From contig NZ_FTPO01000002.1 in NCBI RefSeq assembly GCF_900155915.1, forward strand, positions 372,001-436,000: DNA of 64,000 bases, written 5' to 3'. The notes below the pieces were generated by a model that saw only the letters and a program-made list of their open reading frames with translations, ran no database searches and was not told the DNA's origin. Below are positions 9,239 through 17,482 of the stretch, one piece after another. A program made the translations under genes and the position numbers. This DNA comes from Microbacterium sp. RU33B (GTDB lineage Bacteria; Actinomycetota; Actinomycetes; Actinomycetales; Microbacteriaceae). Numbering within the stretch: position 1 is the first letter of the stretch; the number at the start of each line of letters is the position of its first letter.

Positions 9239-9850
9239 ATGTCCCGCACCCGCACCACCCTCCGCACCGCCGGCGTCGCCGTCCGCGCGATGCTCGTCTT
9301 CACCCTCGTCCTCGGCGTCGGCTACACGGCGCTCATCACCGCGATCGGGCAGCTCGCCCTCCCCTGGCAGGCGAACGGCTCGATCGTGCGCGACGATGCC
9401 GGCACGGCGGTGGGCAGCGCCCTCCTCGGCCAATCGTTCACGGATGCCGACGGCGAGGCGCTGCCGGAGTACTTCCAGTCCCGCCCCTCGGCCGCCGGCG
9501 ACGGCTACGACGGGGGCGCCTCGAGCGGCTCGAATCTGGGTCCGGAGAACGGCGACCTCATCGCGTCCATCGAGGAGCGGAAGGCGGCGATCGCCGAGCG
9601 CGACGGCGTCGACTCCGCCGACATCCCCGCCGACGCGGTCACCGCATCGGCATCGGGGCTCGACCCCCACATCAGCCCCGCCTACGCGCTGCTGCAGGTG
9701 GCGCGCGTCGCGGAGGCCCGCGGACTGGGCGAGGACGAGGTCCGCGCGCTCGTGGAGTCTAAGATCCAGTCACGGGACCTCGGATACCTCGGAGAGCCCC
9801 GCGTGAACGTTCTCGAGCTGAACCTCGCGCTCGACGACCTGCAGGGCTGA
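9239..9850 (+). CDS. kdpC: Potassium-transporting ATPase subunit KdpC
   Basis: A 203-residue subunit with one N-terminal transmembrane helix (about residues 13-40) and an extracytoplasmic domain. GSNLGPEN and ASGLDPHISPAYA are diagnostic KdpC patches. KdpC is thought to assist nucleotide or K+ binding in the KdpFABC complex. A GGAG lies just before the ATG, and the gene is followed after 13 nt by kdpD. Confidence 0.97.
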   Translation: MSRTRTTLRTAGVAVRAMLVFTLVLGVGYTALITAIGQLALPWQANGSIVRDDAGTAVGSALLGQSFTDADGEALPEYFQSRPSAAGDGYDGGASSGSNLGPENGDLIASIEERKAAIAERDGVDSADIPADAVTASASGLDPHISPAYALLQVARVAEARGLGEDEVRALVESKIQSRDLGYLGEPRVNVLELNLALDDLQG

Positions 9851-9863
9851 GAGGCTGAAGACG

Positions 9864-12377
9864 ATGAAGCGGGGGCGGTTGCGGATCCTGCTCGGCGCCG
9901 CCCCCGGCGTCGGCAAGACGTACGAGATGCTCGAGGAGGGCCGCCGGCTGCTCGACGACGGGGCCGATGTCGTCGTCGCGGTCGTCGAGACCCACGGCCG
10001 TGCCGCGACCGCGGCGCGCACCGAGGGGATCCCCGCCCTCCCGCGTCGCGTCGTGTCGCACCGCGGGGTCGAGTTGACCGAGATGGATCTGGACGCCGTG
10101 CTGACGCGCGCGCCCGATATCGCCCTGGTCGACGAGCTCGCGCACACGAACGCCCCCGGCTCGCGCAACGACAAGCGCTGGCAGGACGTGCAGGAGATCC
10201 TGGATGCCGGCATCGACGTCATCACGACGGTCAACGTCCAGCACATCGAATCACTGAACGGCGTCGTCGAGCAGATCACCGGCGTTCCGCAGCGTGAGAC
10301 CGTACCGGATGCGGTCGTGCGCGCCGCCGATCAGGTCGAGGTGGTCGACCTCGCACCGCAGTCGCTGCGCGATCGGCTGGCGGCCGGTGTCGTGTACCCC
10401 GCGGAGCGGATCGACGCCGCCCTCTCGAACTACTTCCGCCTGGGAAACCTCACCGCGCTGCGCGAGCTCGCGCTGCTCTGGCTCGCCGACGAGGTCGACA
10501 GCGCCCTGCGTTCGTATCGCGCCGAGCACGGGATCGACGGCACGTGGCAGGCGCGCGAACGCGTCGTGGTCGCCCTCACCGGCGGGCCGGAGGGCGAGAC
10601 CCTCGTGCGCCGGGGCGCCCGGATCGCCGCGCGGTCGGCCGGCGGCGAGCTGCTCGCCGTCCATGTCTCGAGCCAGGACGGCCTGCGCACCGGCAGTCCG
10701 GGCGACCTGGCGACCCAGCGGTCGCTCGTCGAGTCCCTCGGCGGCACGTATCACCAGGTCGTCGGCGACGACATCCCCCGCACCCTGGTCGACTTCGCGC
10801 GATCCGTCAACGCCACGCAGCTCGTGATCGGCGTGAGCCGCCGCAGCCGGCTCGCGGCGGCCCTGACCGGGCCCGGCATCGGCGCGACGGTCGTGCGCGA
10901 GTCGGGCGACATCGACGTGCACATCGTCACGCACGGCTCCGCCGGCGGCCTTCGTCTCCCCCGGCTGTCCGGCGGCGCGCTGAGCCTCAAGCGCCGCCTC
11001 CTCGGCCTCGCGCTCGCGCTGACCGGCGGACCCCTCCTGACCTGGCTGCTCGTGACGATCCGCTCCGAAGACACCATCACGAGCGACGTCCTGGCGTATC
11101 AGCTGCTCGTCGTGGTCGTCGCCCTCGTCGGCGGCATCTGGCCCGCCGTCTTCGCGGCCGTGATGTCGGGGTTCACCCTCAACTTCTTCTTCGTCGAACC
11201 GTTCTACACGGTCACCGTCGCCGATCCCCGCAACGCCTGGGCCCTCGCGCTGTACGTCGTCATCGCGGTGCTCGTGAGCTTCGTCGTCGACCGCGCCGCC
11301 CGGGCCGCGCGGGCGGCTCGCCGCTCCGCAGCGGAGTCGGATCTGCTCGCCACCGTCGCCGGCAGTGTGCTCCGCGGCGGCAGCGCCGTTCCCGCGATGA
11401 TCGCCCGCACGCGCGAATCGCTCAGTCTCGCCGGCGTCCGGCTGGTCGCCGCCGACGGCACGGTGCTCGCCACCGACGGCGAGCCGGGCGGCGAGACGGA
11501 GGTGCTGCCCGTCGGCCGCAGCGCCGACGGCACTCCGCGCGCCTCGCTCGAGCTGCACGGAGGAGCGCTCGACGCCTCGGAGCGCCGCCTCGTCGACGCG
11601 ATCGTCGCGCAGCTCTCGGCCGCGCTCGAGCACACCGACCTCACCGCGACGGCCCGAGAGGCCGACGCCCTCGCCGAGACCGACCAGGTGCGCTCCGCGC
11701 TCCTCTCCGCCGTCAGCCACGACCTCCGCCGACCGCTCGCCGCAGCGGTCGCCGCGATCGGCGGGCTGCGCGCGGCCGGCTCCGAGCTCTCCGATGCCGA
11801 CCGCCGCGAGCTGCTCGCGACGGCCGACGAGAGCCTGACCACGCTGTCGCGCCTCGTCACCGATCTTCTCGACGTGAGTCGCGTCGAAGCCGGCGTGCTC
11901 GCGATCTCGCTCGCCCCCGTCGACGCGGCCGGCAGCGTGCTCTCGGCACTGGACGAGCTCGCCCTCGGTCCCGATGACGTCGAGCTCGCCCTCGACCCCG
12001 AGCTGGGTCCGCTTCAGGCCGACCCCGTGCTGCTGCAGCGCGTGCTGGTCAACGTGCTCGCCAACGCGCAGCGCCACAGCCCGGCCGGGTCTCCCGTGCT
12101 CATCACCACGAGCAGCCTCGGAGCCACCGCCGAGATCCGCATCGTCGACCGCGGTCCGGGCGTGCCGCCCGAACGCCGGGGAGACATCTTCGCGCCGTTC
12201 CAGCGCCTCGGCGACACCGACAACACGGTCGGCCTGGGCCTCGGCCTCGCGCTCTCGAAGGGGTTCGCGGAAGGCATGGGCGGTACGCTGACCCCCGATG
12301 ACACCCCCGGCGGCGGTCTCACCATGGTGATCTCGCTCCCCGTCGCCGTGACTCCCGACGAGAGGCCGCCGACGTGA
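9864..12377 (+). CDS. kdpD: Sensor histidine kinase KdpD
   Basis: An 837-residue sensor for K+ limitation. In order it has the N-terminal KdpD domain with Walker A GAAPGVGKT (residues ~11-19), a USP-like domain (~230-350), four closely spaced transmembrane helices (~375-475), a GAF-like region, a HisKA dimerisation helix and a HATPase domain (NVLANAQRHS, DRGPGVPP, GLGLGLALSKG). The phosphoacceptor is H619 in SHDLRRPL. The family normally has HDLRTPL; the +4 threonine needed for phosphatase activity in HisKA kinases is an arginine (codon 11730-11732). kdpE overlaps its end by 4 nt. Confidence 0.97.
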   Translation: MKRGRLRILLGAAPGVGKTYEMLEEGRRLLDDGADVVVAVVETHGRAATAARTEGIPALPRRVVSHRGVELTEMDLDAVLTRAPDIALVDELAHTNAPGSRNDKRWQDVQEILDAGIDVITTVNVQHIESLNGVVEQITGVPQRETVPDAVVRAADQVEVVDLAPQSLRDRLAAGVVYPAERIDAALSNYFRLGNLTALRELALLWLADEVDSALRSYRAEHGIDGTWQARERVVVALTGGPEGETLVRRGARIAARSAGGELLAVHVSSQDGLRTGSPGDLATQRSLVESLGGTYHQVVGDDIPRTLVDFARSVNATQLVIGVSRRSRLAAALTGPGIGATVVRESGDIDVHIVTHGSAGGLRLPRLSGGALSLKRRLLGLALALTGGPLLTWLLVTIRSEDTITSDVLAYQLLVVVVALVGGIWPAVFAAVMSGFTLNFFFVEPFYTVTVADPRNAWALALYVVIAVLVSFVVDRAARAARAARRSAAESDLLATVAGSVLRGGSAVPAMIARTRESLSLAGVRLVAADGTVLATDGEPGGETEVLPVGRSADGTPRASLELHGGALDASERRLVDAIVAQLSAALEHTDLTATAREADALAETDQVRSALLSAVSHDLRRPLAAAVAAIGGLRAAGSELSDADRRELLATADESLTTLSRLVTDLLDVSRVEAGVLAISLAPVDAAGSVLSALDELALGPDDVELALDPELGPLQADPVLLQRVLVNVLANAQRHSPAGSPVLITTSSLGATAEIRIVDRGPGVPPERRGDIFAPFQRLGDTDNTVGLGLGLALSKGFAEGMGGTLTPDDTPGGGLTMVISLPVAVTPDERPPT

Positions 12378-13051
12378 AGATCCTCATCGCCGACGACGAT
12401 CCGCAGCTCGTGCGGGCGCTGCGCATCACGCTCTCCGCGCACGGCTACGACGTCGTCGCCGCCCCCGACGGCGCGGCGGCGGTCGCCCTCGCGGCCAAGG
12501 AGCATCCCGACCTCGTGATGCTCGACCTCGGCATGCCCCGTCTCGACGGTGTCGGCGTGATCCACGCCCTGCGGGGGTGGAGCGCCGCGCCGATCCTCGT
12601 CGTATCGGGTCGCACCGGCTCGGCCGACAAGGTCGAGGCGCTGGATGCCGGGGCCGACGACTACGTCACCAAGCCGTTCCAGGTGGACGAGCTGCTCGCG
12701 CGCCTGCGCGCCCTGTCGCGGCGGGCGGTCGAGGCATCCGTCTCCCCCGCCGTGGCGTTCGCCGACGTGACGATCGACCTCGCCACCAAGACGGTCACCC
12801 GGGCCGGCGTGCGCGTGCACCTCACGCCCACGGAGTGGCGCATGCTCGAGTTCCTCGCGCGCAACGCGGGCGCGCTCGTGACGCGGCAGACGCTGCTGAA
12901 GGAGATCTGGGGCAGCGAGCAGGTCAGCGACTCGGGGTATCTGCGCCTCTACATGTCGCAGCTGCGCAAGAAGCTCGAGCCCGACCCCGCGCACCCCGCG
13001 CACCTGATCACCGAACAGGGGATGGGGTACCGGCTCGTCCTCGAGCCCTGA
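12374..13051 (+). CDS. kdpE: Response regulator KdpE
   Basis: A 225-residue OmpR/PhoB-type regulator. The receiver domain has the acidic pair DDD near residue 8, phospho-acceptor D51 in MLDLGMP, and a conserved KPF lysine. The C-terminal winged helix includes LTPTEWRMLEFLARN and GYRLVLEP. It is expected to activate kdp transcription when KdpD is active. GTG at 12374 overlaps kdpD. The phased repeats at 1064-1115 and 5061-5101 are the best candidate targets in the window. Confidence 0.97.
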   Translation: MKILIADDDPQLVRALRITLSAHGYDVVAAPDGAAAVALAAKEHPDLVMLDLGMPRLDGVGVIHALRGWSAAPILVVSGRTGSADKVEALDAGADDYVTKPFQVDELLARLRALSRRAVEASVSPAVAFADVTIDLATKTVTRAGVRVHLTPTEWRMLEFLARNAGALVTRQTLLKEIWGSEQVSDSGYLRLYMSQLRKKLEPDPAHPAHLITEQGMGYRLVLEP

Positions 13052-13078
13052 CGGGTCCTGACGAAGGCGCCGCACGCC

Positions 13079-13103
13079 CGACTGCGCCCGTCTCCTGCGA
13101 GTG
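13079..13103 (+). repeat. Degenerate half of the dispersed hairpin element
   Basis: CGACTGCGCCCGTCTCCTGC plus GAGTG resembles the left arm of the element at 14191-14250 together with its upstream flank. The matching right arm is not recognisable. It starts 28 nt after the kdpE stop. This is a weak call based on about 20 of 25 matching bases. Confidence 0.35.
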
Positions 13104-13212
13104 GGGCACTCGGCGGTCCGCTGGGTCCTCCACAGCCCGTAGCGGTCGGACGCAGTCCCCGATCCCGATCGCCCGGGTGAGAGCGGATGCCGCGAAGGGC
13201 GACGCTCTTCGC

Positions 13213-14178
13213 ATGAACTGGATCGCACGTGCACCCCTCGACACGGTGTACCGGCGGCGTGAGAACGACGGCGAACCGGTGAACGACCGCCGTCTGCGCG
13301 CACAGATCGAGGCGGGCAGGATCGTCCGCATCGCGCGTGGGAGCTTCGTCGAGAGCTCCGCGTGGAACGCTCTCACCCCGCTCGCTCGACACGCCCAACG
13401 GGTGTGGGAAGCGAGCGCGCGGTTGCAGCGCGGTCAGGTGTTCTCGCACTTCGCCGCGGCTGCGCTCCACGGCATCGACATCCTCGGGCCGTGGCCGGAT
13501 GCGATCGACGTGAGCATCGCTTCGAGTTCGGGCGGTCGCTCGAGCGGCGGCGTCCGTCGCCATTCGCGCCGACTCGGTGCCGTCGCTTCGGTCACTTGGG
13601 GCGAGCATGCGGTCACGACCCCGCTGCAGACGACGGTCGACCTGATCGCCGCGATGCGGTTCACCGATGCCGTGGCGGTGGCCGATCAGGCGCTCTGGGC
13701 GAGACGCCCCGGTGGTGCCGCGGTCGATCGACCGGCTCTCCTCGCCGCCACCGCGGATCGGCAGGGTCGCGGGGCCGCCAGAGCCGTGCGAGCCGCGGAG
13801 TTCTCGACGTCCCTCGCCGACAGCGTCCGCGAGTCTCAGAGCCGCGTCCTCATTGCGGTGCAGGGGTTCCCCGCGCCCGAACTGCAGACATGCTTCCGCC
13901 TTTCCAGCGGGTCGGATGCCTATGTCGACTTCTTCTGGCGCGATCACCGGCACATCGGCGAGTTCGACGGGGCTGGCAAGTATCTCGACCCTGCTCTCCG
14001 GGGTGGCGGTCCGCCCGAATACGCCGTGCTCGCCGAGAAGGATCGTGAAGACGACCTCCGACGGCAGGTCTCCGCCTTCTCCCGGTGGCGCACGCCCGCT
14101 CTGACGAGACCACAGCGGCTCTACGACATCCTCCGCTCCGCAGGACTCCCGACCGCGCGACCGCGTCCCGGCAGGTGA
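13213..14178 (+). CDS. AbiEi-like antitoxin-domain protein, solitary
   Basis: A 321-residue soluble protein. The N-terminal ~70 residues (LRAQIEAGRIVRIARGSFVE) look like the AbiEi winged-helix antitoxin region, followed by an RHAQRVWEASARL/FSHFAAAALHGI stretch. The C-terminal half (YVDFFWRDHRHIGEFDG, then EYAVLAEKDREDDLRR) resembles the DUF559/VSR-like nuclease-fold region often attached to these proteins in Actinobacteria. AbiEi proteins are the antitoxins of type IV toxin-antitoxin systems, but no AbiEii toxin is adjacent, so the function is unknown. The ATG at 13213 was chosen because the frame upstream has no plausible domain. It is bracketed by a degenerate repeat at 13079 and a full repeat at 14191. 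Confidence 0.75.
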   Translation: MNWIARAPLDTVYRRRENDGEPVNDRRLRAQIEAGRIVRIARGSFVESSAWNALTPLARHAQRVWEASARLQRGQVFSHFAAAALHGIDILGPWPDAIDVSIASSSGGRSSGGVRRHSRRLGAVASVTWGEHAVTTPLQTTVDLIAAMRFTDAVAVADQALWARRPGGAAVDRPALLAATADRQGRGAARAVRAAEFSTSLADSVRESQSRVLIAVQGFPAPELQTCFRLSSGSDAYVDFFWRDHRHIGEFDGAGKYLDPALRGGGPPEYAVLAEKDREDDLRRQVSAFSRWRTPALTRPQRLYDILRSAGLPTARPRPGR

Positions 14179-14190
14179 GGCCATGCGACT

Positions 14191-14250
14191 GCGGCAGTTT
14201 CCTGCGAGCGCGCCTTCGTGCGACGCAGCCCTCGCAGGAATCTGCAGCGG
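14191..14250. repeat. Dispersed 60-bp hairpin element (copy A)
   Basis: The left arm (14191-14208) and right arm (14231-14248) pair at 16 of 18 positions around the core TTCCTGCGAG/CTCGCAGGAA. It aligns without gaps to 20335-20394, with 51 of 60 bases identical. It lies 13 nt after one stop codon, between convergent genes, so it could also act as a transcription terminator. Confidence 0.7.
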
Positions 14251-14287
14251 TCACGGGGAGATCGCGAGATCGGCCAGCCCCTGACGG

Positions 14288-15181
14288 TCAGCCCAGGCCC
14301 GCGCGCTCCTCGCCCGCCGGGGTGTCGCCGGCGACGGGCTTGCGGGAGAGGCCGACCGACCCGGCGCCCTTCGACAGCGCCGCGGCGACGGCGACGGACT
14401 CGTCGACGTCGGGGTACTGCGGGCGCAGCTGCACCGCGTGCAGCCGCTTCTGCTCACGCTTGGCCTTGTTCGCCGAGTAGATGAGGTTGAGCGCCTCGAC
14501 GAGGATCGCGAACGCCATCGGCGCGTAGATCAATGCCTTGTCGATCTTGATGCCGAAGCCCTCCGCGATGAGGAAGACGCCGATGAGCAGCAGGAACGAC
14601 AGCGCCAGCATCTTCACCGTGGGGTGCTTGTTGACGAAGCTGAAGATGAAGCGCGACGCGAACAGCATGATCCCGAACGACAGCACGACGACCGTGATGA
14701 TGACGACGAGGTTCTCCGTCATGCCGACCGCCGTGATCACCGAGTCCAGCGAGAAGACGATGTCGAGCAGGAGGATCTGCGTGATGACCGATCCGAAGGT
14801 GATGGCCTTTCGGCCGCCGCCGGTGCCGTGCTCCTCCTCCGCACCTTCGAGTTTGTGGTGAATCTCGGTCACGGCTTTGTAGACGAGGAAGAGCCCTCCC
14901 GCGATGAGGATGAAGTCCTTCCACGAGAAGCCCATGCCGAACCAGACGACGACGTCTTCCTTCAGCGTGATGATCCACCCGGCGAAGAAGACCAGGATGA
15001 CGCGGATGAGCATCGCCAGCGTGAGGCCGAGGTTTCTCGCCCTGGCCTGCTGTTCCTTGGGGAGCTTGGAGGCGAGGATCGAGATGAAGATGACGTTGTC
15101 GACACCGAGGACGATCTCGAGGACGAACAGCGTCAGGAACACCGCGATGAGGTCGGGCGTGAAAGCGAAGGAGAAGTCCAC
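14288..15181 (-). CDS. TerC family integral membrane protein
   Basis: A 297-residue protein with about seven to nine hydrophobic helices. The TerC signature is clear: LEIVLGVDNVIFISIL near the start and LLLDIVFSLDSVITAVGM in the middle, with conserved aspartates in the membrane. TerC proteins were first linked to tellurite resistance and in several bacteria help load metals such as Mn2+ onto exported proteins. A hydrophilic tail of ~60 residues follows the last helix. The GTG at 15181 is 6 nt after a -10 box TACGAT (15193-15188, minus strand), so the message is probably leaderless; the frame extending further upstream is non-coding. Confidence 0.92.
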   Translation of the reverse strand: MDFSFAFTPDLIAVFLTLFVLEIVLGVDNVIFISILASKLPKEQQARARNLGLTLAMLIRVILVFFAGWIITLKEDVVVWFGMGFSWKDFILIAGGLFLVYKAVTEIHHKLEGAEEEHGTGGGRKAITFGSVITQILLLDIVFSLDSVITAVGMTENLVVIITVVVLSFGIMLFASRFIFSFVNKHPTVKMLALSFLLLIGVFLIAEGFGIKIDKALIYAPMAFAILVEALNLIYSANKAKREQKRLHAVQLRPQYPDVDESVAVAAALSKGAGSVGLSRKPVAGDTPAGEERAGLG

Positions 15182-15252
15182 GGATCGATCGTAGGGGCGC
15201 CGATGCCGCTCACCTAGGCGTGATGCATTCCGGCCGGGTAATACGCACCCCG

Positions 15253-15258
15253 TAGCGT
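15253..15258 (+). promoter_or_regulatory. -10 box of the desaturase gene
   Basis: TAGCGT is the best -10 candidate upstream of the desaturase. It places the transcription start near 15265 and gives a leader of about 70 nt. Confidence 0.5.
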
Positions 15259-15268
15259 TGCTGACAGT

Positions 15269-15334
15269 GAAGGGCACCCGCCTGTAGCTCAGCGTCGGCC
15301 GCCAGGCCGGCATCCGAACGAAGTAGGTGCCTTC
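15269..15334 (+). promoter_or_regulatory. Structured 5' leader of the desaturase gene, start-region stem
   Basis: GAAGGGCACC (15269-15278) can pair with GGTGCCTTC (15326-15334) in nine base pairs with one bulged G. The right arm runs up to the ATG at 15335 and contains the only weak ribosome-binding candidate (AGGTG, 15325-15329). An inner hairpin CGGCC-GCCA-GGCCG is at 15296-15309. This folding would hide the translation start at the very 5' end of the transcript. A regulatory role is inferred. Confidence 0.5.
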
Positions 15335-16441
15335 ATGGCCACCATCGCCCCGGAAGCTCGACTCGGCCCCGTACGCCAGACGTACGCCGGCACCGGAACT
15401 TTCCCGCCCGTCGCCCGCGCCTACACCGAAGTGGCGCAGGTCGTCCGCGAGACGGGCCTGCTGGCCCGCGCACCGTGGTTCTACATCGGCGTCGGCGCGC
15501 TGCTCGCCGTCGGCTTCGGCGGAGCGATCACCGGCTTCATCCTGCTCGGCGACAGCTGGTTCCAGCTGCTCATCGCCGCGGCGTTCGGCATCCTGTTCAC
15601 GCAGGTGTCGTTCCTGGCCCACGAGTCCGCCCACCGGGCGATCCTGAGCTCGGGCCCCGCCAACGACCGGCTCGGCCGCATCCTCGCGAGCGGCGTCGTC
15701 GGCATCAGCCTCTCGTGGTGGACCGGCAAGCACAACCGCCACCACGCCAACCCGAACCGGGTCGGCAAGGATCCCGACATCGAGATCGACACGATCTCAT
15801 TCATCGAAGAGGATGCCGCCAAGGCCAAGGGCCTGCACGCCGTCATCACGCGCCACCAGGGCTGGCTGTTCTTCCCCCTGCTGACCCTCGAGGGTCTGAA
15901 CCTGCACTTCCTCGGCCTCAAGCACCTGCTCTCCCCGGGCGAGGTCAAGGGCCGCTGGACGGAGCTCGGCCTCGTCGTGCTGCGCTTCGCCCTGTTCTTC
16001 ACCCCGATCTTCCTGTTCCTGCCGCTCGGCATGGCGTTCGCGTTCATCGGCGTGCAGCTCGCCGTCTTCGGCGTCTACATGGGCGCGTCGTTCGCTCCGA
16101 ACCACAAGGGGATGCCGATCATCGCGGCCGACGCGAAGCTCGACTTCTTCTCCAAGCAGGTGCGCACGTCGCGCAACATCCGCGGGGGCTGGTGGGCGAC
16201 GATCCTCATGGGCGGCCTCAACTACCAGGTCGAGCACCACCTGTTCCCGAGCATGTCGCGCCCGCACCTCGCCAAGACCCGCGAGATCGTCAAGGAGCAG
16301 TGCGAGACCCGCGGTGTCCCGTACACCGAGACGAGCCTCATCGAGTCGTACGCGATCGTCATCGCGTACCTCAACCGGGTGGGCCTGTCCGCCCGCGATC
16401 CGTTCGACTGCCCGATGATCGGCCAGTTCCGCAGCGTCTGA
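15335..16441 (+). CDS. Membrane fatty acid desaturase
   Basis: A 368-residue integral membrane di-iron desaturase that introduces a double bond into acyl chains. The three histidine boxes are visible: HESAHR (residues 96-101), HNRHH (133-137) and QVEHH near residue 300. The QxxHH third box groups it with front-end or acyl-lipid desaturases. It has four to six hydrophobic segments. In a branched-chain-lipid actinobacterium it probably tunes membrane fluidity; the substrate and double-bond position are not readable from sequence. It stands alone, with a structured leader and a strong terminator. Confidence 0.92.
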   Translation: MATIAPEARLGPVRQTYAGTGTFPPVARAYTEVAQVVRETGLLARAPWFYIGVGALLAVGFGGAITGFILLGDSWFQLLIAAAFGILFTQVSFLAHESAHRAILSSGPANDRLGRILASGVVGISLSWWTGKHNRHHANPNRVGKDPDIEIDTISFIEEDAAKAKGLHAVITRHQGWLFFPLLTLEGLNLHFLGLKHLLSPGEVKGRWTELGLVVLRFALFFTPIFLFLPLGMAFAFIGVQLAVFGVYMGASFAPNHKGMPIIAADAKLDFFSKQVRTSRNIRGGWWATILMGGLNYQVEHHLFPSMSRPHLAKTREIVKEQCETRGVPYTETSLIESYAIVIAYLNRVGLSARDPFDCPMIGQFRSV

Positions 16442-16453
16442 GCTTCCACGACG

Positions 16454-16490
16454 AACGGCCCGGCCCCGCAGATGCGGGTGCCGGGCCGTT
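16454..16490. terminator. Bidirectional rho-independent-type terminator
   Basis: AACGGCCCGG and the facing CCGGGCCGTT form a long GC-rich stem between two convergent genes, with an inner pairing CCCGCA/TGCGGG. There is no long T tract, as is common in high-GC actinobacteria. Confidence 0.85.
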
Positions 16491-16499
16491 CTCGCGTGA

Positions 16500-17480
16500 T
16501 CAGGCGGTGACGAGCGTGCGCTCGAGGCGCGCGTAGCTGGCCTCCATGCCGTCGGTCATCCCGGTCGCCAGCACCATGTCGCGGGTCTCGCGGTCGGGAT
16601 ACTCGATGAGCAGCGTGATGAGCGTCGCCCCGTCCTCCTCGTAGAGGGTGAGGTCGTTCAGCGTCGACGGGAAGTCGGTGCCGGTCATGTGCTCGGTGGT
16701 GACCGCTCGGCGCGGGGCCTCGCTCAGCAGGGTCTCGCCGTCGAATCCGAACGGCTCACCCGCTGCGGCGTCGAGAGGCTCCCACTCGTAGCGGTAGCGA
16801 CCGCCGACCGACGGGTCGACCTCGCACGCCGACATGCGCCAGCCGTCGGGTCCGAGCAGCCACTGCTGGATCAGCTCGGGCTCCTGATGGGCGCGCCAGA
16901 CGAGATCGATCGGCCCGTCGATGAGCCGGGTGATGCGCACATGCGTGTCGTCGAGCAGCTCGGTCTGCGTGCCCTTGCCCTGCGCGAAGTCGCGGAGCCC
17001 CTGCAGCACGAGGTCGAGCTGGTTCACGCCCATCGTGAGACCTTCGACCATGCCCATCGCGACGAGCTGCTCGAGCGCCTCCACCGAGGGGAAGTACGAC
17101 GTCGAGACCACCCGCGCACCGTCGGCCGTCGCCTCGAACGCGTACACGGTGCGGGTCGCCGGCAGGTCGTCGACGGGCCGGCCGTCTTCGTCGGCGAACG
17201 AGTCGAGGATCGAGAAGGACGACGTCGGCTCGATCGCGAGGAACTCCCAGCGGCCGTGGTGACGCTCGCCCCGGGGGCTGGTCATGTAGTACCGCGCCAC
17301 ACCGCCGACGGCGAAGTCGAAGGCGGGGAAGGTCGCGGGGTAGCCGGGAGGGCCCCAGAACCTCTCGAGCTGACGCGGCTCGGTGAATGCTCCCCACACC
17401 CTCTCGACGGGGGCGGCGAAGTCCGCCGTCATCGTCAGCGTGAGGGTCTCGGGGTCGGTGGTGACGTCGGTGACGGGCAT
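16500..17480 (-). CDS. Double SRPBCC (AHSA1-type) domain protein
   Basis: A 326-residue cytosolic protein made of two START-like SRPBCC/AHSA1 domains. The first (residues ~15-160) has the typical APVERVWGAFTEPRQLERFWGPPGYP, and the second (~165-325) has GPIDLVWRAHQEPELIQQWLLGPDGW. These domains bind hydrophobic ligands, and the specific ligand is unknown. The ATG at 17480 was preferred because GGAGAG lies 6-10 nt before it; an in-frame GTG at 17486 would overlap that site. It follows the ArsR regulator by 2 nt in one operon, a common pairing in Actinobacteria. Confidence 0.88.
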   Translation of the reverse strand: MPVTDVTTDPETLTLTMTADFAAPVERVWGAFTEPRQLERFWGPPGYPATFPAFDFAVGGVARYYMTSPRGERHHGRWEFLAIEPTSSFSILDSFADEDGRPVDDLPATRTVYAFEATADGARVVSTSYFPSVEALEQLVAMGMVEGLTMGVNQLDLVLQGLRDFAQGKGTQTELLDDTHVRITRLIDGPIDLVWRAHQEPELIQQWLLGPDGWRMSACEVDPSVGGRYRYEWEPLDAAAGEPFGFDGETLLSEAPRRAVTTEHMTGTDFPSTLNDLTLYEEDGATLITLLIEYPDRETRDMVLATGMTDGMEASYARLERTLVTA

Positions 17481-17482
17481 GG

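Noticed and set aside
15276..15330. tRNA-like CCTGTAGCTCAG in the desaturase leader
   Set aside because: There is no matching acceptor stem, anticodon arm or T-arm; the bases are better explained by the start-region stem.
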